Shown here one piece after another: positions 25,433 to 33,399 of a stretch of DNA of 64,000 nucleotides. The number at the start of each line of letters is the position of its first letter. Within the stretch, counting starts at the first letter, position 1. Source of the DNA: Bog-105 sp965277435 (GTDB lineage: Bacteria; Acidobacteriota; Terriglobia; Bryobacterales; Bryobacteraceae); the NCBI GenBank assembly GCA_965277435.1, contig OZ255821.1, positions 186,001-250,000 on the forward strand, read 5' to 3'. The notes under the pieces are model-generated. The model ran no database searches, had not been told where the DNA came from, and saw only the letters and a list, made by a program, of their open reading frames with translations. Position numbers and translations under genes: made by a program.

Positions 25433-26023
25433 ATGAAAATGAAGATCGTGCAGGTAGGAGAGCCTGTGCTGCGGCAGAAAGCCAAAACCCTGCCGGCTGA
25501 AGAAGTGAGAAGCCGCGCGATTAAAGAACTCATCGAGAGTATGCGGGAGACCATGCACGGCGCGCCCGGGGTAGGACTCGCGGCACCGCAAGTAGGGATT
25601 GCAGTGGCTCTGGCGGTGATCGAGGACAAACCGGAATACACGAAAGATGTGGCAGCCGAAGTGTTGAAGCAGAGGGAACGGCGGCCTGTTCCGTTTCATG
25701 TGATTGTGAACCCAAAGTTGACATTGCTCACCGATCCGTCTATCGATTTTTTTGAAGGTTGCCTGAGCCTGACCGGCTTTACGGCCGTGGTCCGGCGCGC
25801 GCGTTCGGTGCGCGTGGATTGCCTCGATCATAAGGGCAAGCCCAAGGTGATAAAGGCGAGCGGCTGGTATGCGCGGATCTTACAGCATGAAATCGATCAT
25901 CTTCACGGCACGGTTTACATCGATCGAATGGAGACGCGCACTTTCATGGGAATGGAAAACTACAATCTGTTCTGCAAAGACAAGAGCATAGCCGAGGTGC
26001 GGCAAGCAATTAGCGAAGCGTGA
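25433..26023 (+). CDS. def: Peptide deformylase
   Basis: Removes the formyl group from nascent N-terminal methionine using a metal ion. All three signature motifs are present: GAPGVGLAAPQVG (motif 1, GxGxAAPQ), FFEGCLSLTGF (motif 2, EGCLS, metal-ligand Cys) and LQHEIDHLHGTVY (motif 3, HExDH). The length (196 residues) is a little above the E. coli enzyme (169). The ATG at 25433, preceded by GAAGGCGAG, fits better than the upstream ATG at 25379, which adds 18 basic residues. No fmt gene lies next to it. Confidence 0.96.
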   Translation: MKMKIVQVGEPVLRQKAKTLPAEEVRSRAIKELIESMRETMHGAPGVGLAAPQVGIAVALAVIEDKPEYTKDVAAEVLKQRERRPVPFHVIVNPKLTLLTDPSIDFFEGCLSLTGFTAVVRRARSVRVDCLDHKGKPKVIKASGWYARILQHEIDHLHGTVYIDRMETRTFMGMENYNLFCKDKSIAEVRQAISEA

Positions 26024-26028
26024 GGGCG

Positions 26029-27474
26029 CTACCGGCTGGTGGCTTGCTCGTAGCTATAGGCCAAGCGGAACATAGTGGCTTCATCGAAGTGTTTTGCGAA
26101 AATCTGCAAACCGATGGGAAGCCCATCAGCGGTTTCGCCGCAGGGCACGGACATGCAGGGGACACCGGCTAAGTCGCCGGTCAGCGTGTAAACATCTGAC
26201 AGATACATGGCGAGCGGGTCGTCGATCTTCTCGCCGATTGTAAAGGCCGGGAACGGGGAGACGGGTGTGACGATGGCGTCGACTTCGCTGAAGGCAGTGC
26301 TGAAATCTCGCGCGATGAGCGTTCGTACTTTCTGGGCTTTCAGATAGTAAGCGTCGTAATAGCCGGCGCTCAGGACGTAGGTGCCGAGCATGATGCGGCG
26401 TTTGACTTCCGCGCCAAAGCCGCTGCCGCGGGTATTGCGATACATGTCGGCGAGTGTCTCGCCTTCAGCGCGCACGGTGTAGCGGACACCATCGTAGCGG
26501 GCGAGATTGGAGCTGGCCTCGGCGGTAGCGATGATGTAGTAGCAGGACAGCGCGTATTGGGTGTGAGGGAGGCTGATGTCGCGAATTTCACAGCCGAGTT
26601 TGCTGAGCTCCGCAATCGCGGCATGAACGGCGTCGCCGGTTTCCGAACTAAGACCTTCGAAATACTCTTTGGGCAGGCCGATTCTGAGACCGCGCACCGG
26701 CTCCGTCAGCATGGCGCGGTAGGGATCGACAGGCGCGAAAGCGGAGGTGGAGTCCTGTTCGTCACGGCCTGCGATGACTTCTAAAACGGTAGCTGCATCG
26801 GTCACATTGCGCGCGAAGGGGCCGATATGATCGAGCGAACTGGCGAAGGCAACCAGTCCATAGCGGGACACGCGTCCGTAAGTCGGGGTAACGCCTACCA
26901 CGCCGCAAAAACTGGCGGGTTGGCGGATCGATCCACCGGTATCGGAGCCAAGCGAGACAACGGCGCTCCCTTGCGCCACCGCGGCGGCGGAACCTCCGCT
27001 GGAGCCGCCCGGCACACGATCGAGCGCCTTCGGGTTGTGCACGGGACCGAAGGCGGAATTTTCGTTGGAGGAGCCCATGGCGAACTCGTCGCAATTGCAT
27101 TTGCCGAGGATCACCGCACCCTGCTCTTCGAGGCGGATCACGACGGTGGCGTCGTAGGGCGGGACATAAGTTTCGAGCATGCGCGAGCCGCAGGTAGTGC
27201 GCGTCCCCTTAGTAACGATGACATCCTTCACGGCTACCGGTATACCGGCGAGCGCACCGAGATGGTGTCCATTCGCCATGGCCGCATCAACGCGCGCCGC
27301 TTGTGCTAACGCGCGATCTGGAGAATATGTCAGAAAGGCATTCGTGTCGCCGTTTATTTTCTCAGCATGAGCCAGAGCAGCCTGCGCGAGTTCCGTCGCG
27401 CTCACTTTTTTGGTGACTAGCTGTTCGCGGATGCCTGCGATCGAGAGCGAAGCAAATTCGTCGGAAATGATCAC
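26029..27474 (-). CDS. gatA: Asp-tRNA(Asn)/Glu-tRNA(Gln) amidotransferase subunit A
   Basis: Amidase subunit of GatCAB, which converts Glu-tRNA(Gln) (and Asp-tRNA(Asn)) to the amide form by hydrolysing glutamine. The Ser-cisSer-Lys triad is visible: Lys in GIPVAVKDVIVTKG, the cis-Ser within PGGSSGGSAAAVAQG, and the nucleophile Ser in LGSDTGGSIRQPASFCG. The length (481 residues) is normal. Its start overlaps the stop of gatC by 4 bp (GTGA-type coupling), so the two subunits are made together; gatB is not in the window. Confidence 0.97.
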   Translation of the reverse strand: MIISDEFASLSIAGIREQLVTKKVSATELAQAALAHAEKINGDTNAFLTYSPDRALAQAARVDAAMANGHHLGALAGIPVAVKDVIVTKGTRTTCGSRMLETYVPPYDATVVIRLEEQGAVILGKCNCDEFAMGSSNENSAFGPVHNPKALDRVPGGSSGGSAAAVAQGSAVVSLGSDTGGSIRQPASFCGVVGVTPTYGRVSRYGLVAFASSLDHIGPFARNVTDAATVLEVIAGRDEQDSTSAFAPVDPYRAMLTEPVRGLRIGLPKEYFEGLSSETGDAVHAAIAELSKLGCEIRDISLPHTQYALSCYYIIATAEASSNLARYDGVRYTVRAEGETLADMYRNTRGSGFGAEVKRRIMLGTYVLSAGYYDAYYLKAQKVRTLIARDFSTAFSEVDAIVTPVSPFPAFTIGEKIDDPLAMYLSDVYTLTGDLAGVPCMSVPCGETADGLPIGLQIFAKHFDEATMFRLAYSYEQATSR

Positions 27475-27770
27475 CGCTCGATCACCTTAGGCACTTTGAA
27501 GTAACCGGCGCCGCTTACCGGTGCAATGCCTGTCGCAAGACTGACTCCGAGTGGCGTGTGCGGAATGTCTTCTCGCAGGGTCGCAGTTTCATCGGCCTGG
27601 TAAAGGACCTGCGCCATAGGCTCAACATCCTCGGTGTCGAGTGCATTCAGCTGTTCGATGTGCGTGAGAATTTGACCGAGGTCATGGGACATGCGCTCGA
27701 TTTCGTCATTGTTGAGCCGCAGATTCGCCAGAGCGGCGACGTAGCGAACTTCATCGTCCGTTAAGTTCAA
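27471..27770 (-). CDS. gatC: Asp-tRNA(Asn)/Glu-tRNA(Gln) amidotransferase subunit C
   Basis: A 99-residue small subunit that stabilises the GatA-GatB interface. The N-terminal helix pair reads VRYVAALANLRLNNDEIERM and is followed by the family's DLGQILTHIEQLNALDTEDV block and the extended C-terminal arm with ATLREDIPHTPLG. It sits directly between the DciA-like gene (4-bp overlap) and gatA (4-bp overlap), forming a tightly coupled three-gene unit. Confidence 0.95.
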   Translation of the reverse strand: MNLTDDEVRYVAALANLRLNNDEIERMSHDLGQILTHIEQLNALDTEDVEPMAQVLYQADETATLREDIPHTPLGVSLATGIAPVSGAGYFKVPKVIER

Positions 27771-28183
27771 GCACTAGCCTTTTTGCGCGAGAGTTGGTAC
27801 ACCTTCTTTAATACAGCATCCGAAATGCTGTCGGCTTCATCGGCGAACAGAAGAGTGCAGCGGGTACGCGTGTCGCGCACTTCGGAGCGGGCGGCCTGGC
27901 GGCGCGGAACGCCGACGCGGAACTCTATGTCCTCGACGATCTGGCTGCCCGTCACCTGTCGGATCCGAGCGACGATTTGTAACGTCAAGGGATAGAGTTG
28001 CTTCTGCCAGATGGCATCCTCCACTTCGACGACGAGTCTGGTTCGGACGAGCTTCAGGCGCAGGGTATGCGCAGCGATCGCTTTACCGACCGCAGTCGGC
28101 CAAACGGCGCGCGCGAGGTCGTCATCTGTGAGAATCCTGTTGGAATCTTTGCTTTGTTTAATGAGTCGGGCAGCGCGTTCCAT
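27767..28183 (-). CDS. DUF721 / DciA-like protein
   Basis: A 138-residue protein of the DUF721 family, whose best-known member DciA loads the replicative DnaB helicase in bacteria lacking DnaC. The N-terminal half shows the family pattern LARAVWPTAVGKAIAAHTL (W..-VG..IA.HT), then RLVVEVEDAIWQKQLYPL and ILARIRQVTG-like sequence. The C-terminal region is basic. Its start codon is well placed and the 3' end overlaps gatC by 4 bp. The pairing with gatCA is probably historical rather than functional. Confidence 0.78.
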   Translation of the reverse strand: MERAARLIKQSKDSNRILTDDDLARAVWPTAVGKAIAAHTLRLKLVRTRLVVEVEDAIWQKQLYPLTLQIVARIRQVTGSQIVEDIEFRVGVPRRQAARSEVRDTRTRCTLLFADEADSISDAVLKKVYQLSRKKASA

Positions 28184-28344
28184 GAATGCCTGGGGTTCTT
28201 GAACGGGATTCCTGACACTGACAGGAGACAGCGGGGGAGAAATGCTGGATCGGATTGAAGTGTAGCATGCGTAGGTGGCAGCCTACCGGCCAGAAGTTTT
28301 CCTCCTGAGCAGGGAGAGATCCCGTGGTTTGGAGCATTCAGCCG

Positions 28345-28674
28345 TTATCGAAGATACTCGACTAGGAAGCCCGCTACCCATTCGGGAAAAACAACAACGG
28401 CAAACACCATCAGCGAGGCTAAGGCCAGGAAGATCGCCGGCTTCGTCGGCATGCGGTGACATCTCCGGGAAGTGCGAGCAAAGCTGTAGATGCCCGACGC
28501 GAGCAGGACTACTGCCAGCGTGACCAGCCACGGCCGATGTCTTTCTAAAGAGATTCCAATCCCGAGACTTCCCAATAGAGTTGCTATTCCCCAAGGTAAA
28601 CAGCACGCAAGGCTCGCCAGTGCGCTGATGATAGCGGCGGCCGGCGCAACTTTTTCAACTCCCCTGAAGCGCAT
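28345..28674 (-). CDS. MerT-like membrane transporter
   Basis: A 109-residue protein with three membrane helices. The first helix contains LASLACCLPWGIATLLGSLG, the vicinal Cys-Cys pair followed by Pro that defines MerT-type mercuric ion transporters. A further Cys lies in the cytoplasmic loop (RTSRRCHRMPTKP), where MerT normally has a second pair; only one Cys is present here. It overlaps the thioredoxin-like gene by 20 bp and closes the MerR-led operon. Mercury or another soft metal is the probable substrate, but no merA is present in the window. Confidence 0.78.
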   Translation of the reverse strand: MRFRGVEKVAPAAAIISALASLACCLPWGIATLLGSLGIGISLERHRPWLVTLAVVLLASGIYSFARTSRRCHRMPTKPAIFLALASLMVFAVVVFPEWVAGFLVEYLR

Positions 28675-28990
28675 TTTTGTGAAGAGCCTCCCAGATGGCG
28701 GCTTCGATCCATGCCTGTGGGGGAGTGCCGTGGCGGATTCCGTTCACAACGTAGGTCCGACAACTGAAACCAAAGTGAGTCGAACTGCGAGCCGCAATCT
28801 CGACGTCCAAACCGTTGACTCGAACGGTCGGTGAACCGAGGAATGCGGAGTCGTTTGCGGCCACATTGCTTTCTATTTGGACTTCGTTGATCTCAGCGTG
28901 GACACCAGCTCGGTTGAGAGCCGCACGGGTGCGCTGCACAGCAGGGACAAAATTGGGACAGCCGGCGAAACCGAGAATTTCAATCTGCAT
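28655..28990 (-). CDS. Small thioredoxin-fold protein of the metal-resistance operon
   Basis: A 111-residue protein that opens MQIEILGFAGCPNFVPAVQR, a thioredoxin-like strand with a single active-site Cys (GCPN in place of CxxC). This is a pattern seen in small proteins accompanying mercury or arsenic genes. A second Cys is at FGFSCRTYVVNG, near the position of an electron-shuttling partner. It begins 10 bp inside the end of the MerR gene and overlaps MerT, so all three are translated as one unit. It may pass the metal between carrier thiols; the exact role is inferred. Confidence 0.7.
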   Translation of the reverse strand: MQIEILGFAGCPNFVPAVQRTRAALNRAGVHAEINEVQIESNVAANDSAFLGSPTVRVNGLDVEIAARSSTHFGFSCRTYVVNGIRHGTPPQAWIEAAIWEALHKNALQGS

Positions 28991-29426
28991 AGCTGTCGAC
29001 CTCGTCAGGAAAGGAGTTTGGCAGGCAGCAGAAGACCGGGCGGGCGGGCTCGCGTGTTTCGGCTTGTTTCAAGGAATGATCACACTGCTCAAGGGCCGAC
29101 GTGATCTGGCCTGCCAGTCTTTCGAGTTCCTGCTGCTTTTGGCGGATCAAGCCAAGCTTCTCTGTTAGCAGCGTTCGAACACTGAGACAAGCAGGCCCGG
29201 CGGAATCTTGCACCTGTAAAAGATCGCGGATCTGGTTTAACGAAAAGCCGAGATGCTTCGCACGTCCGACGAATTCGATGCGGTCCACGGCGGAAGCAGA
29301 GTAGCTTCGATAGCCATTTGGCGCGCGGGCCGCAGGCGGCAGAATACCTTGCCGCTCGTAGAACCGAATGGTCTCTGGATTGAGGTGGGTGAGGCGGGCG
29401 AGTTTTCCGCGCGTCAGTAGAGCCAT
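28980..29426 (-). CDS. MerR-family metal-responsive regulator
   Basis: A 148-residue activator. The winged-helix part is typical: RLTHLNPETIRFYERQGILP, then NGYRSYSASAVDRIEFVGRA and LGFSLNQIRDLL. A long dimerisation helix follows. Cys80 and Cys115 are 35 residues apart, the same spacing as the metal ligands Cys82 and Cys117 of Tn501 MerR. A Cys133-Cys134 pair near the end could supply the third ligand, though farther away than in MerR (Cys126). The gene is the first of its own operon, in contrast to the divergent layout of classical mer operons, and lies directly behind a MerR-type promoter, so it is autoregulated. Confidence 0.88.
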   Translation of the reverse strand: MALLTRGKLARLTHLNPETIRFYERQGILPPAARAPNGYRSYSASAVDRIEFVGRAKHLGFSLNQIRDLLQVQDSAGPACLSVRTLLTEKLGLIRQKQQELERLAGQITSALEQCDHSLKQAETREPARPVFCCLPNSFPDEVDSYAD

Positions 29427-29432
29427 GCCACA

Positions 29433-29463
29433 AGCGTAACCCCGTACTCAAGTACAAGGTTAA
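29433..29463 (-). promoter_or_regulatory. MerR-type promoter/operator with 19-bp spacer
   Basis: On the minus strand: -35 TTAACC, then exactly 19 bases, then -10 TACGCT. The spacer contains the perfect dyad GTAC-TTGA-GTAC, as in Tn21 merOP (GTAC-ATGA-GTAC). The long spacer is the hallmark of MerR activation by DNA untwisting. The -10 ends only 6 nt before the ATG of the regulator, so the transcript would be leaderless or nearly so. Confidence 0.82.
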
Positions 29464-29509
29464 GCGCTTTATTGTTGGTACGGATCTATCGGATGCTAAT
29501 GGCTTCAGC

Positions 29510-30895
29510 TCAGGCTGCGCCTAATTCAGCACGGATGGCATCAGCAATACGCGCGGTCCACTTATCGACTTGTTCTTGCGATTGGGCTTCGATCATGACG
29601 CGGGCCAGAGGCTCGGTACCCGAGAAACGAACCACGACCCGGCCACTGCCGCCAAACTCGCGCTCCGCGGATTGGATCTCGGCTTGTACAGTGTCGAGTT
29701 CGGCGAGCGGGCGCTTGTGCTTGACGCGGATGTTCACGAGCTTCTGAGGATAATTCTGGATGACGCCGACGAGTTCATCTAGGGTCCGGCCGCTATCGCG
29801 CACCAGCTCTAAGACACGCAAGGCGGTCAGGATGCCGTCGCCGGTAGTCGCATGTTCGGAGAAGATGACGTGGCCCGACTGCTCGCCGCCGAGAACCGCG
29901 CCACGCTTCAGCATCTCTTCGAGAACATACTTGTCGCCCACCGGTGTTCGCAGCATGAGAATACCGTGATCGGCAAAGGCCTTCTCGAGACCCAGATTCG
30001 ACATCACGGTGGCGACTACTACATTGCCGGGCAATTTGCCAGCGTCTTTGAGGGCCGACCCGGCCAGAAAGAGCACCGCATCGCCATCGACGATCTTGCC
30101 GGAGGAGGAGACGAACAGCGCGCGGTCGGCGTCTCCGTCGAAGGCAATGCCAAGATCGACGCCGGATTCCTGAACACGCTGTTGCAGGTGTGCCAAGTGC
30201 AGTGAGCCGCAATCCAGATTGATGTTTTTTCCATCCGGCTTGGCGCCCATCCAATCCACTCGCAGGCCCAGCCGGGTGAAAAGGCGCGGCGCGACCTCGG
30301 TAGCGGAACCATTGGCGCAATCAACCGCGACGCGCAGTGGAAACTGGCCGTGGACGGTCTCGGCGAGGTAATCGGTATAGAGATTATCGAGCGCCGGATC
30401 AGCGCGCAACTGGGCAGGAGTGGCCTCTTCGCCGGTGGCGAGCCACTCGCTCATCAGCTGCTCAAGTTCGCTTTCCACCTGGTCCGCAAGTTTGTATCCT
30501 GAATGGCTGATCACTTTCAAGCCGTTATCGTGATAGGGATTGTGAGAGGCGGAGATCATCACACCAGCGACGAAATGCCCGCTGCGCGTCAGGTAGGCGA
30601 CACCGGGCGTGGTGATTACCCCGGCAAAACGCGCCAGAATACCGGACCGGGCCAGACCACCCGCGACTTGGCCAGCCAGCCAAGGTCCGCTCTCACGGGT
30701 ATCCATGCCGATCAGAACCTCGGCCGGCCCATCACGCAGGTCTTTCCTCTGCTGAGACGCTCGCTGCGCCCAATCGCCGAGTGCCACCCCCAAGGCATGC
30801 GCGGTTCGCGAATCCAAAGGAGGTTCGCCGGCAACGCCGCGTATCCCATCTGTCCCGAAAAGTTGTCTGGTGACTGTGGCAGAAGCAATTGGCAT
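29510..30895 (-). CDS. glmM: Phosphoglucosamine mutase
   Basis: Interconverts glucosamine-6-phosphate and glucosamine-1-phosphate in UDP-GlcNAc synthesis. All marks of the alpha-D-phosphohexomutase family are visible: N-terminal FGTDGIRGVAGEPPL, the phosphoserine loop GVMISASHNPYHDNGLKV, the metal loop FDGDADRALFV, the sugar-binding block GGEQSGHVIF and the phosphate-binding RFSGTEPLARVMIEA. The length of 461 residues is normal. The GEQSGH and SASHNP forms favour GlmM over ManB or Pgm. It is convergent or unlinked to its neighbours; the regulator at 31013 is divergent. Confidence 0.96.
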   Translation of the reverse strand: MPIASATVTRQLFGTDGIRGVAGEPPLDSRTAHALGVALGDWAQRASQQRKDLRDGPAEVLIGMDTRESGPWLAGQVAGGLARSGILARFAGVITTPGVAYLTRSGHFVAGVMISASHNPYHDNGLKVISHSGYKLADQVESELEQLMSEWLATGEEATPAQLRADPALDNLYTDYLAETVHGQFPLRVAVDCANGSATEVAPRLFTRLGLRVDWMGAKPDGKNINLDCGSLHLAHLQQRVQESGVDLGIAFDGDADRALFVSSSGKIVDGDAVLFLAGSALKDAGKLPGNVVVATVMSNLGLEKAFADHGILMLRTPVGDKYVLEEMLKRGAVLGGEQSGHVIFSEHATTGDGILTALRVLELVRDSGRTLDELVGVIQNYPQKLVNIRVKHKRPLAELDTVQAEIQSAEREFGGSGRVVVRFSGTEPLARVMIEAQSQEQVDKWTARIADAIRAELGAA

Positions 30896-31012
30896 GCAGT
30901 TCCTTTATTTTAGCGGGCGAAACTGTTGGTTCGATATAGGATTATCTGATGGCCGGATCGACTATCGGCATAAGGGAGATTAAGATTAAAGAGGGGAACA
31001 GCAAATATAGGG

Positions 31013-31450
31013 ATGAACATCTCGGTAAAGAGCGAATACGCTTTGAAAGCTGTTTTCGATCTGTCGTCGCAGTACCTTGCCCTATCGCGAGGAGCTGTAA
31101 TGGCCCCAATCAAGATAGCGGATATTGCGAAGCGGCAAAAAATTCCCCAAAAGTTTTTGGAGTTGATTCTATCGGGACTGAAACAGAGCGGATTCGTTGA
31201 CTCCCGGCGGGGAGCGGAGGGTGGTTATCTGCTGGCGAGGCCACCAGACGCCATTACTGTCGGGGACGTTCTGCGCGCCGTGGAAAATTTTCGCACCAAT
31301 GCCCGTTATGGTCATGACAATCCGTTCGGCGAGATCTGGCACCAGGTGGATTCGGCTATGTCGGATGTTTTAGACAAGACCAGCTTTGGCGAGATCGCCC
31401 GCACCTGGCAGGCGAAGCACTCCGAGTACGTTCCCAATTGGGAAATTTGA
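31013..31450 (+). CDS. Rrf2-family regulator without Fe-S cysteines (CymR-like)
   Basis: A 145-residue Rrf2 winged-helix regulator: NISVKSEYALKAVFDLSSQY, then IKIADIAKRQKIPQKFLELI and LKQSGFVDSRRGAEGGYLLA. The region that carries the three Cys ligands of IscR and NsrR contains none (there is no Cys in the protein). This points to a CymR-type regulator, which senses cysteine metabolism by binding cysteine synthase CysK and O-acetylserine. The next gene, 9 bp downstream on the same strand, is exactly cysK, which strongly supports that reading. Confidence 0.85.
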   Translation: MNISVKSEYALKAVFDLSSQYLALSRGAVMAPIKIADIAKRQKIPQKFLELILSGLKQSGFVDSRRGAEGGYLLARPPDAITVGDVLRAVENFRTNARYGHDNPFGEIWHQVDSAMSDVLDKTSFGEIARTWQAKHSEYVPNWEI

Positions 31451-31459
31451 GAGGAACTT

Positions 31460-32413
31460 GTGATCTATCAAGATAATTCGTTTAGTATCGGCAGAACGCC
31501 GCTGGTGAAATTGAATCGCGTGGTGAACGGCTCGAAAGCGACCGTGCTAGCCAAGATTGAAGGGCGAAACCCGGCTTATTCTGTGAAGTGCCGTATTGGC
31601 GCGGCGATGGTTTGGGATGCCGAAGATCGAGGAGTACTGAAACAGGGAAGAGAAATCGTGGAACCGACCAGCGGGAATACCGGCATCGCGCTGGCGTTCG
31701 TGGCGGCGGCGCGAGGGTATCCGATCACCCTGACAATGCCGGAAACGATGTCGCTCGAGCGCAGGAAAGTTTTAAAGGTACTCGGTGCGAAGCTCATCCT
31801 AACCGAGGGGGCCAAGGGAATGAAGGGCGCCATCGCGAAAGCGGAAGAGATTCAGGCATCTGACCCGGAGCGCTACTTCCTGCCGCAGCAATTCAGTAAT
31901 CCAGCGAACCCCAAAATCCATTTCGATACTACCGGGCCTGAGATTTGGGAAGACACCGAGGGTCAGGTCGACGTTTTGGTTGCCGGAGTCGGAACTGGTG
32001 GCACCATTACCGGCGTATCGCGTTATATAAAGCACGAAAAGAAATGGCCGCTACTCTCGATTGCGGTTGAGCCGAACACCAGCCCGGTGATTACTCAAAC
32101 CCGGAACCACGAGGAGATTAAACCGGGTCCGCACAAGATCCAAGGGCTAGCTGCTGGGTTCGTTCCTGAAAATTTGGATCTATCGATCGTCGATCGTGTT
32201 GAGCAGGTCACTAACGAGGAATCGATTGAGATGGCCCGCCGCCTGGCAAAAGAAGAGGGAATTCTCTGCGGCATTTCCTGCGGGGCGGCGGCGGCAGCGG
32301 CGGTTCGTGTTGCCCAAGAGCCGGAGATGGCCGGCAAAACCATGGTTGTTATCCTGCCGGACAGCAGTGAGCGATACTTAAGCTCTGTTCTTTTCGAAGG
32401 GATGTTCGAATAG
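31460..32413 (+). CDS. cysK: Cysteine synthase (O-acetylserine sulfhydrylase)
   Basis: PLP enzyme that makes cysteine from O-acetylserine and sulfide. The PLP-binding Lys is in RNPAYSVKCRIGAAMVW, the phosphate- and substrate-binding loop is PTSGNTGIALAFVAAARG, and the second phosphate loop is GVGTGGTITGVSRYIK. The 317-residue length is normal. The start codon is GTG, nine bases after the CymR-like gene, with GAGGAA upstream, so the two genes are one operon. Classification as CysK rather than cystathionine beta-synthase rests on the absence of any C-terminal CBS domain. Confidence 0.95.
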   Translation: MIYQDNSFSIGRTPLVKLNRVVNGSKATVLAKIEGRNPAYSVKCRIGAAMVWDAEDRGVLKQGREIVEPTSGNTGIALAFVAAARGYPITLTMPETMSLERRKVLKVLGAKLILTEGAKGMKGAIAKAEEIQASDPERYFLPQQFSNPANPKIHFDTTGPEIWEDTEGQVDVLVAGVGTGGTITGVSRYIKHEKKWPLLSIAVEPNTSPVITQTRNHEEIKPGPHKIQGLAAGFVPENLDLSIVDRVEQVTNEESIEMARRLAKEEGILCGISCGAAAAAAVRVAQEPEMAGKTMVVILPDSSERYLSSVLFEGMFE

Positions 32414-32514
32414 GTCTAACCGAATTTTATTGCTGAATAATAAGGACATATAGGCGGAAAAATCTTATAGACAAAGCAACCAATTTTGCGAGTTGTGCGT
32501 TTTAATAGGTACAT

Positions 32515-32623
32515 CCCCATTACGAAAGCGAGTGTCTGCACCACACCCAAACCCAAGGCACTCGCTTTCACCTTAACGACAGTAGAGGCTGACCTGCCGC
32601 AAGACAGGTCGGCCTTTTGTTTT
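32515..32623 (+). ncRNA. Candidate small RNA: two hairpins ending in an intrinsic terminator
   Basis: The 217-bp spacer between cysK and the GNAT gene holds a perfect 11-bp stem (32524-32534 with 32559-32569; arm GAAAGCGAGTG) around a C/A-rich 24-nt loop (ACCACACCCAAACCCAAGG), then a strong terminator. The combination of an isolated stem-loop with a C-rich loop and its own terminator is the usual look of a trans-acting sRNA. No convincing promoter was found, so it could instead be the processed 3' end of the cymR-cysK transcript. Confidence 0.4.
32587..32623 (+). terminator. Rho-independent terminator downstream of cysK
   Basis: 10-bp stem GGCTGACCTG / CAGGTCGGCC (one G-T pair) with an 8-nt loop, followed by TTTTGTTTT. 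It ends 8 nt before the next gene's ATG. Confidence 0.85.
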
Positions 32624-32630
32624 ATGTAAG

Positions 32631-33239
32631 ATGTTGCCTATGACTCTGGTTCCACTTGTTCTGGCAGGTGAGAGCGTGCGACTGGAGCCTCTTAGCCTCG
32701 ACCATCATGAGCAGTTAACGGCGGCCGCCATCGAGCCAGGTGTAAACCGCTGGGTACCGCACCCGTTGACCACTTCCGACGACGTTCGAGTTTACATTGA
32801 GGACGCTTTGCGAGCGCGGGAAGCCGGCACCGCTTTGCCTTTCGCTACGATCAACCAGCAAACGGGACGCGTGATCGGCAGTACGCGTTTTGGAAATGTC
32901 GACCTTTCAAACCGGCGAGTCGAGATCGGATGGACATTTCTGGCCGCCGAATGGCAGCAGACTAAGGCAAACACGGAAGCGAAGTATCTGATGCTTTCTT
33001 ACGCTTTCGAGAAGCTGAATTGTATCCGCGTCGAGTTCAAGACCGACGCCTTGAATAGCAAATCGCGGCAAGCCATTCTGCGGCTGGGCGCTCAGGAGGA
33101 GGGCCTCTTGCGCAGTCATATGATCGTTGCGGGGGGCCGCTTGCGGGATACGGTCTATTTCAGCATCGTTGAGCAAGAATGGCCCGGGGTGAAGCAGCAC
33201 CTTGAAAACAAGTTAAGCCAACCTTTCGCGCCTCGATAA
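32631..33239 (+). CDS. GNAT-family N-acetyltransferase (RimJ/RimL type)
   Basis: A 202-residue protein of the acetyltransf_3 class. It opens with VRLEPLSLDHHEQLTAAAIE, continues with a beta4 strand TINQQTGRVIGSTRFGNVDL and RVEIGWTFLAAEWQQTKANT, then KYLMLSYAFEKLNCIRVEFK and NSKSRQAILRLGAQEEGLLR (the N-S-R-I.LGA.EEG.LR block typical of RimJ/RimL-like enzymes). It acetylates an alpha- or side-chain amine; the substrate is unknown. Two ATGs (32631 and 32640) are close together and cannot be separated. It follows the terminator of the cysK unit, so it has its own promoter or is read from the leaderless end of that spacer. Confidence 0.85.
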   Translation: MLPMTLVPLVLAGESVRLEPLSLDHHEQLTAAAIEPGVNRWVPHPLTTSDDVRVYIEDALRAREAGTALPFATINQQTGRVIGSTRFGNVDLSNRRVEIGWTFLAAEWQQTKANTEAKYLMLSYAFEKLNCIRVEFKTDALNSKSRQAILRLGAQEEGLLRSHMIVAGGRLRDTVYFSIVEQEWPGVKQHLENKLSQPFAPR

Positions 33240-33255
33240 CTTCTGGGTAAACGGG

Positions 33256-33399
33256 CTAGTGCGCAGATCGAGGCCGCTTGCCTCGTTTCGCTTTATGACC
33301 TTTATGGTGATGCGGTTTGACGCCCGTCTTAGCAGACGCGGCAGCGGGGACCAGTGCAACAGCCATGCAGCAGATCCAAATAGCCAAAATACGCTTCAT
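33256..33399 (-). CDS. Small secreted cationic His/Lys-rich protein
   Basis: A 47-residue ORF. The first 23 residues (MKRILAIWICCMAVALVPAA, then ASA) form a textbook signal peptide with an ASA cleavage site. The mature part is only 24 residues and very basic, with the pattern K-T-G-V-K-P-HHH-K-GHK-A-KRGKRPRSAH. Short secreted His/Lys-rich peptides occur widely in Acidobacteria and Proteobacteria with no assigned function; metal binding by the three adjacent His is possible. No strong Shine-Dalgarno is seen. The gene is convergent with the GNAT gene. Confidence 0.6.
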   Translation of the reverse strand: MKRILAIWICCMAVALVPAAASAKTGVKPHHHKGHKAKRGKRPRSAH

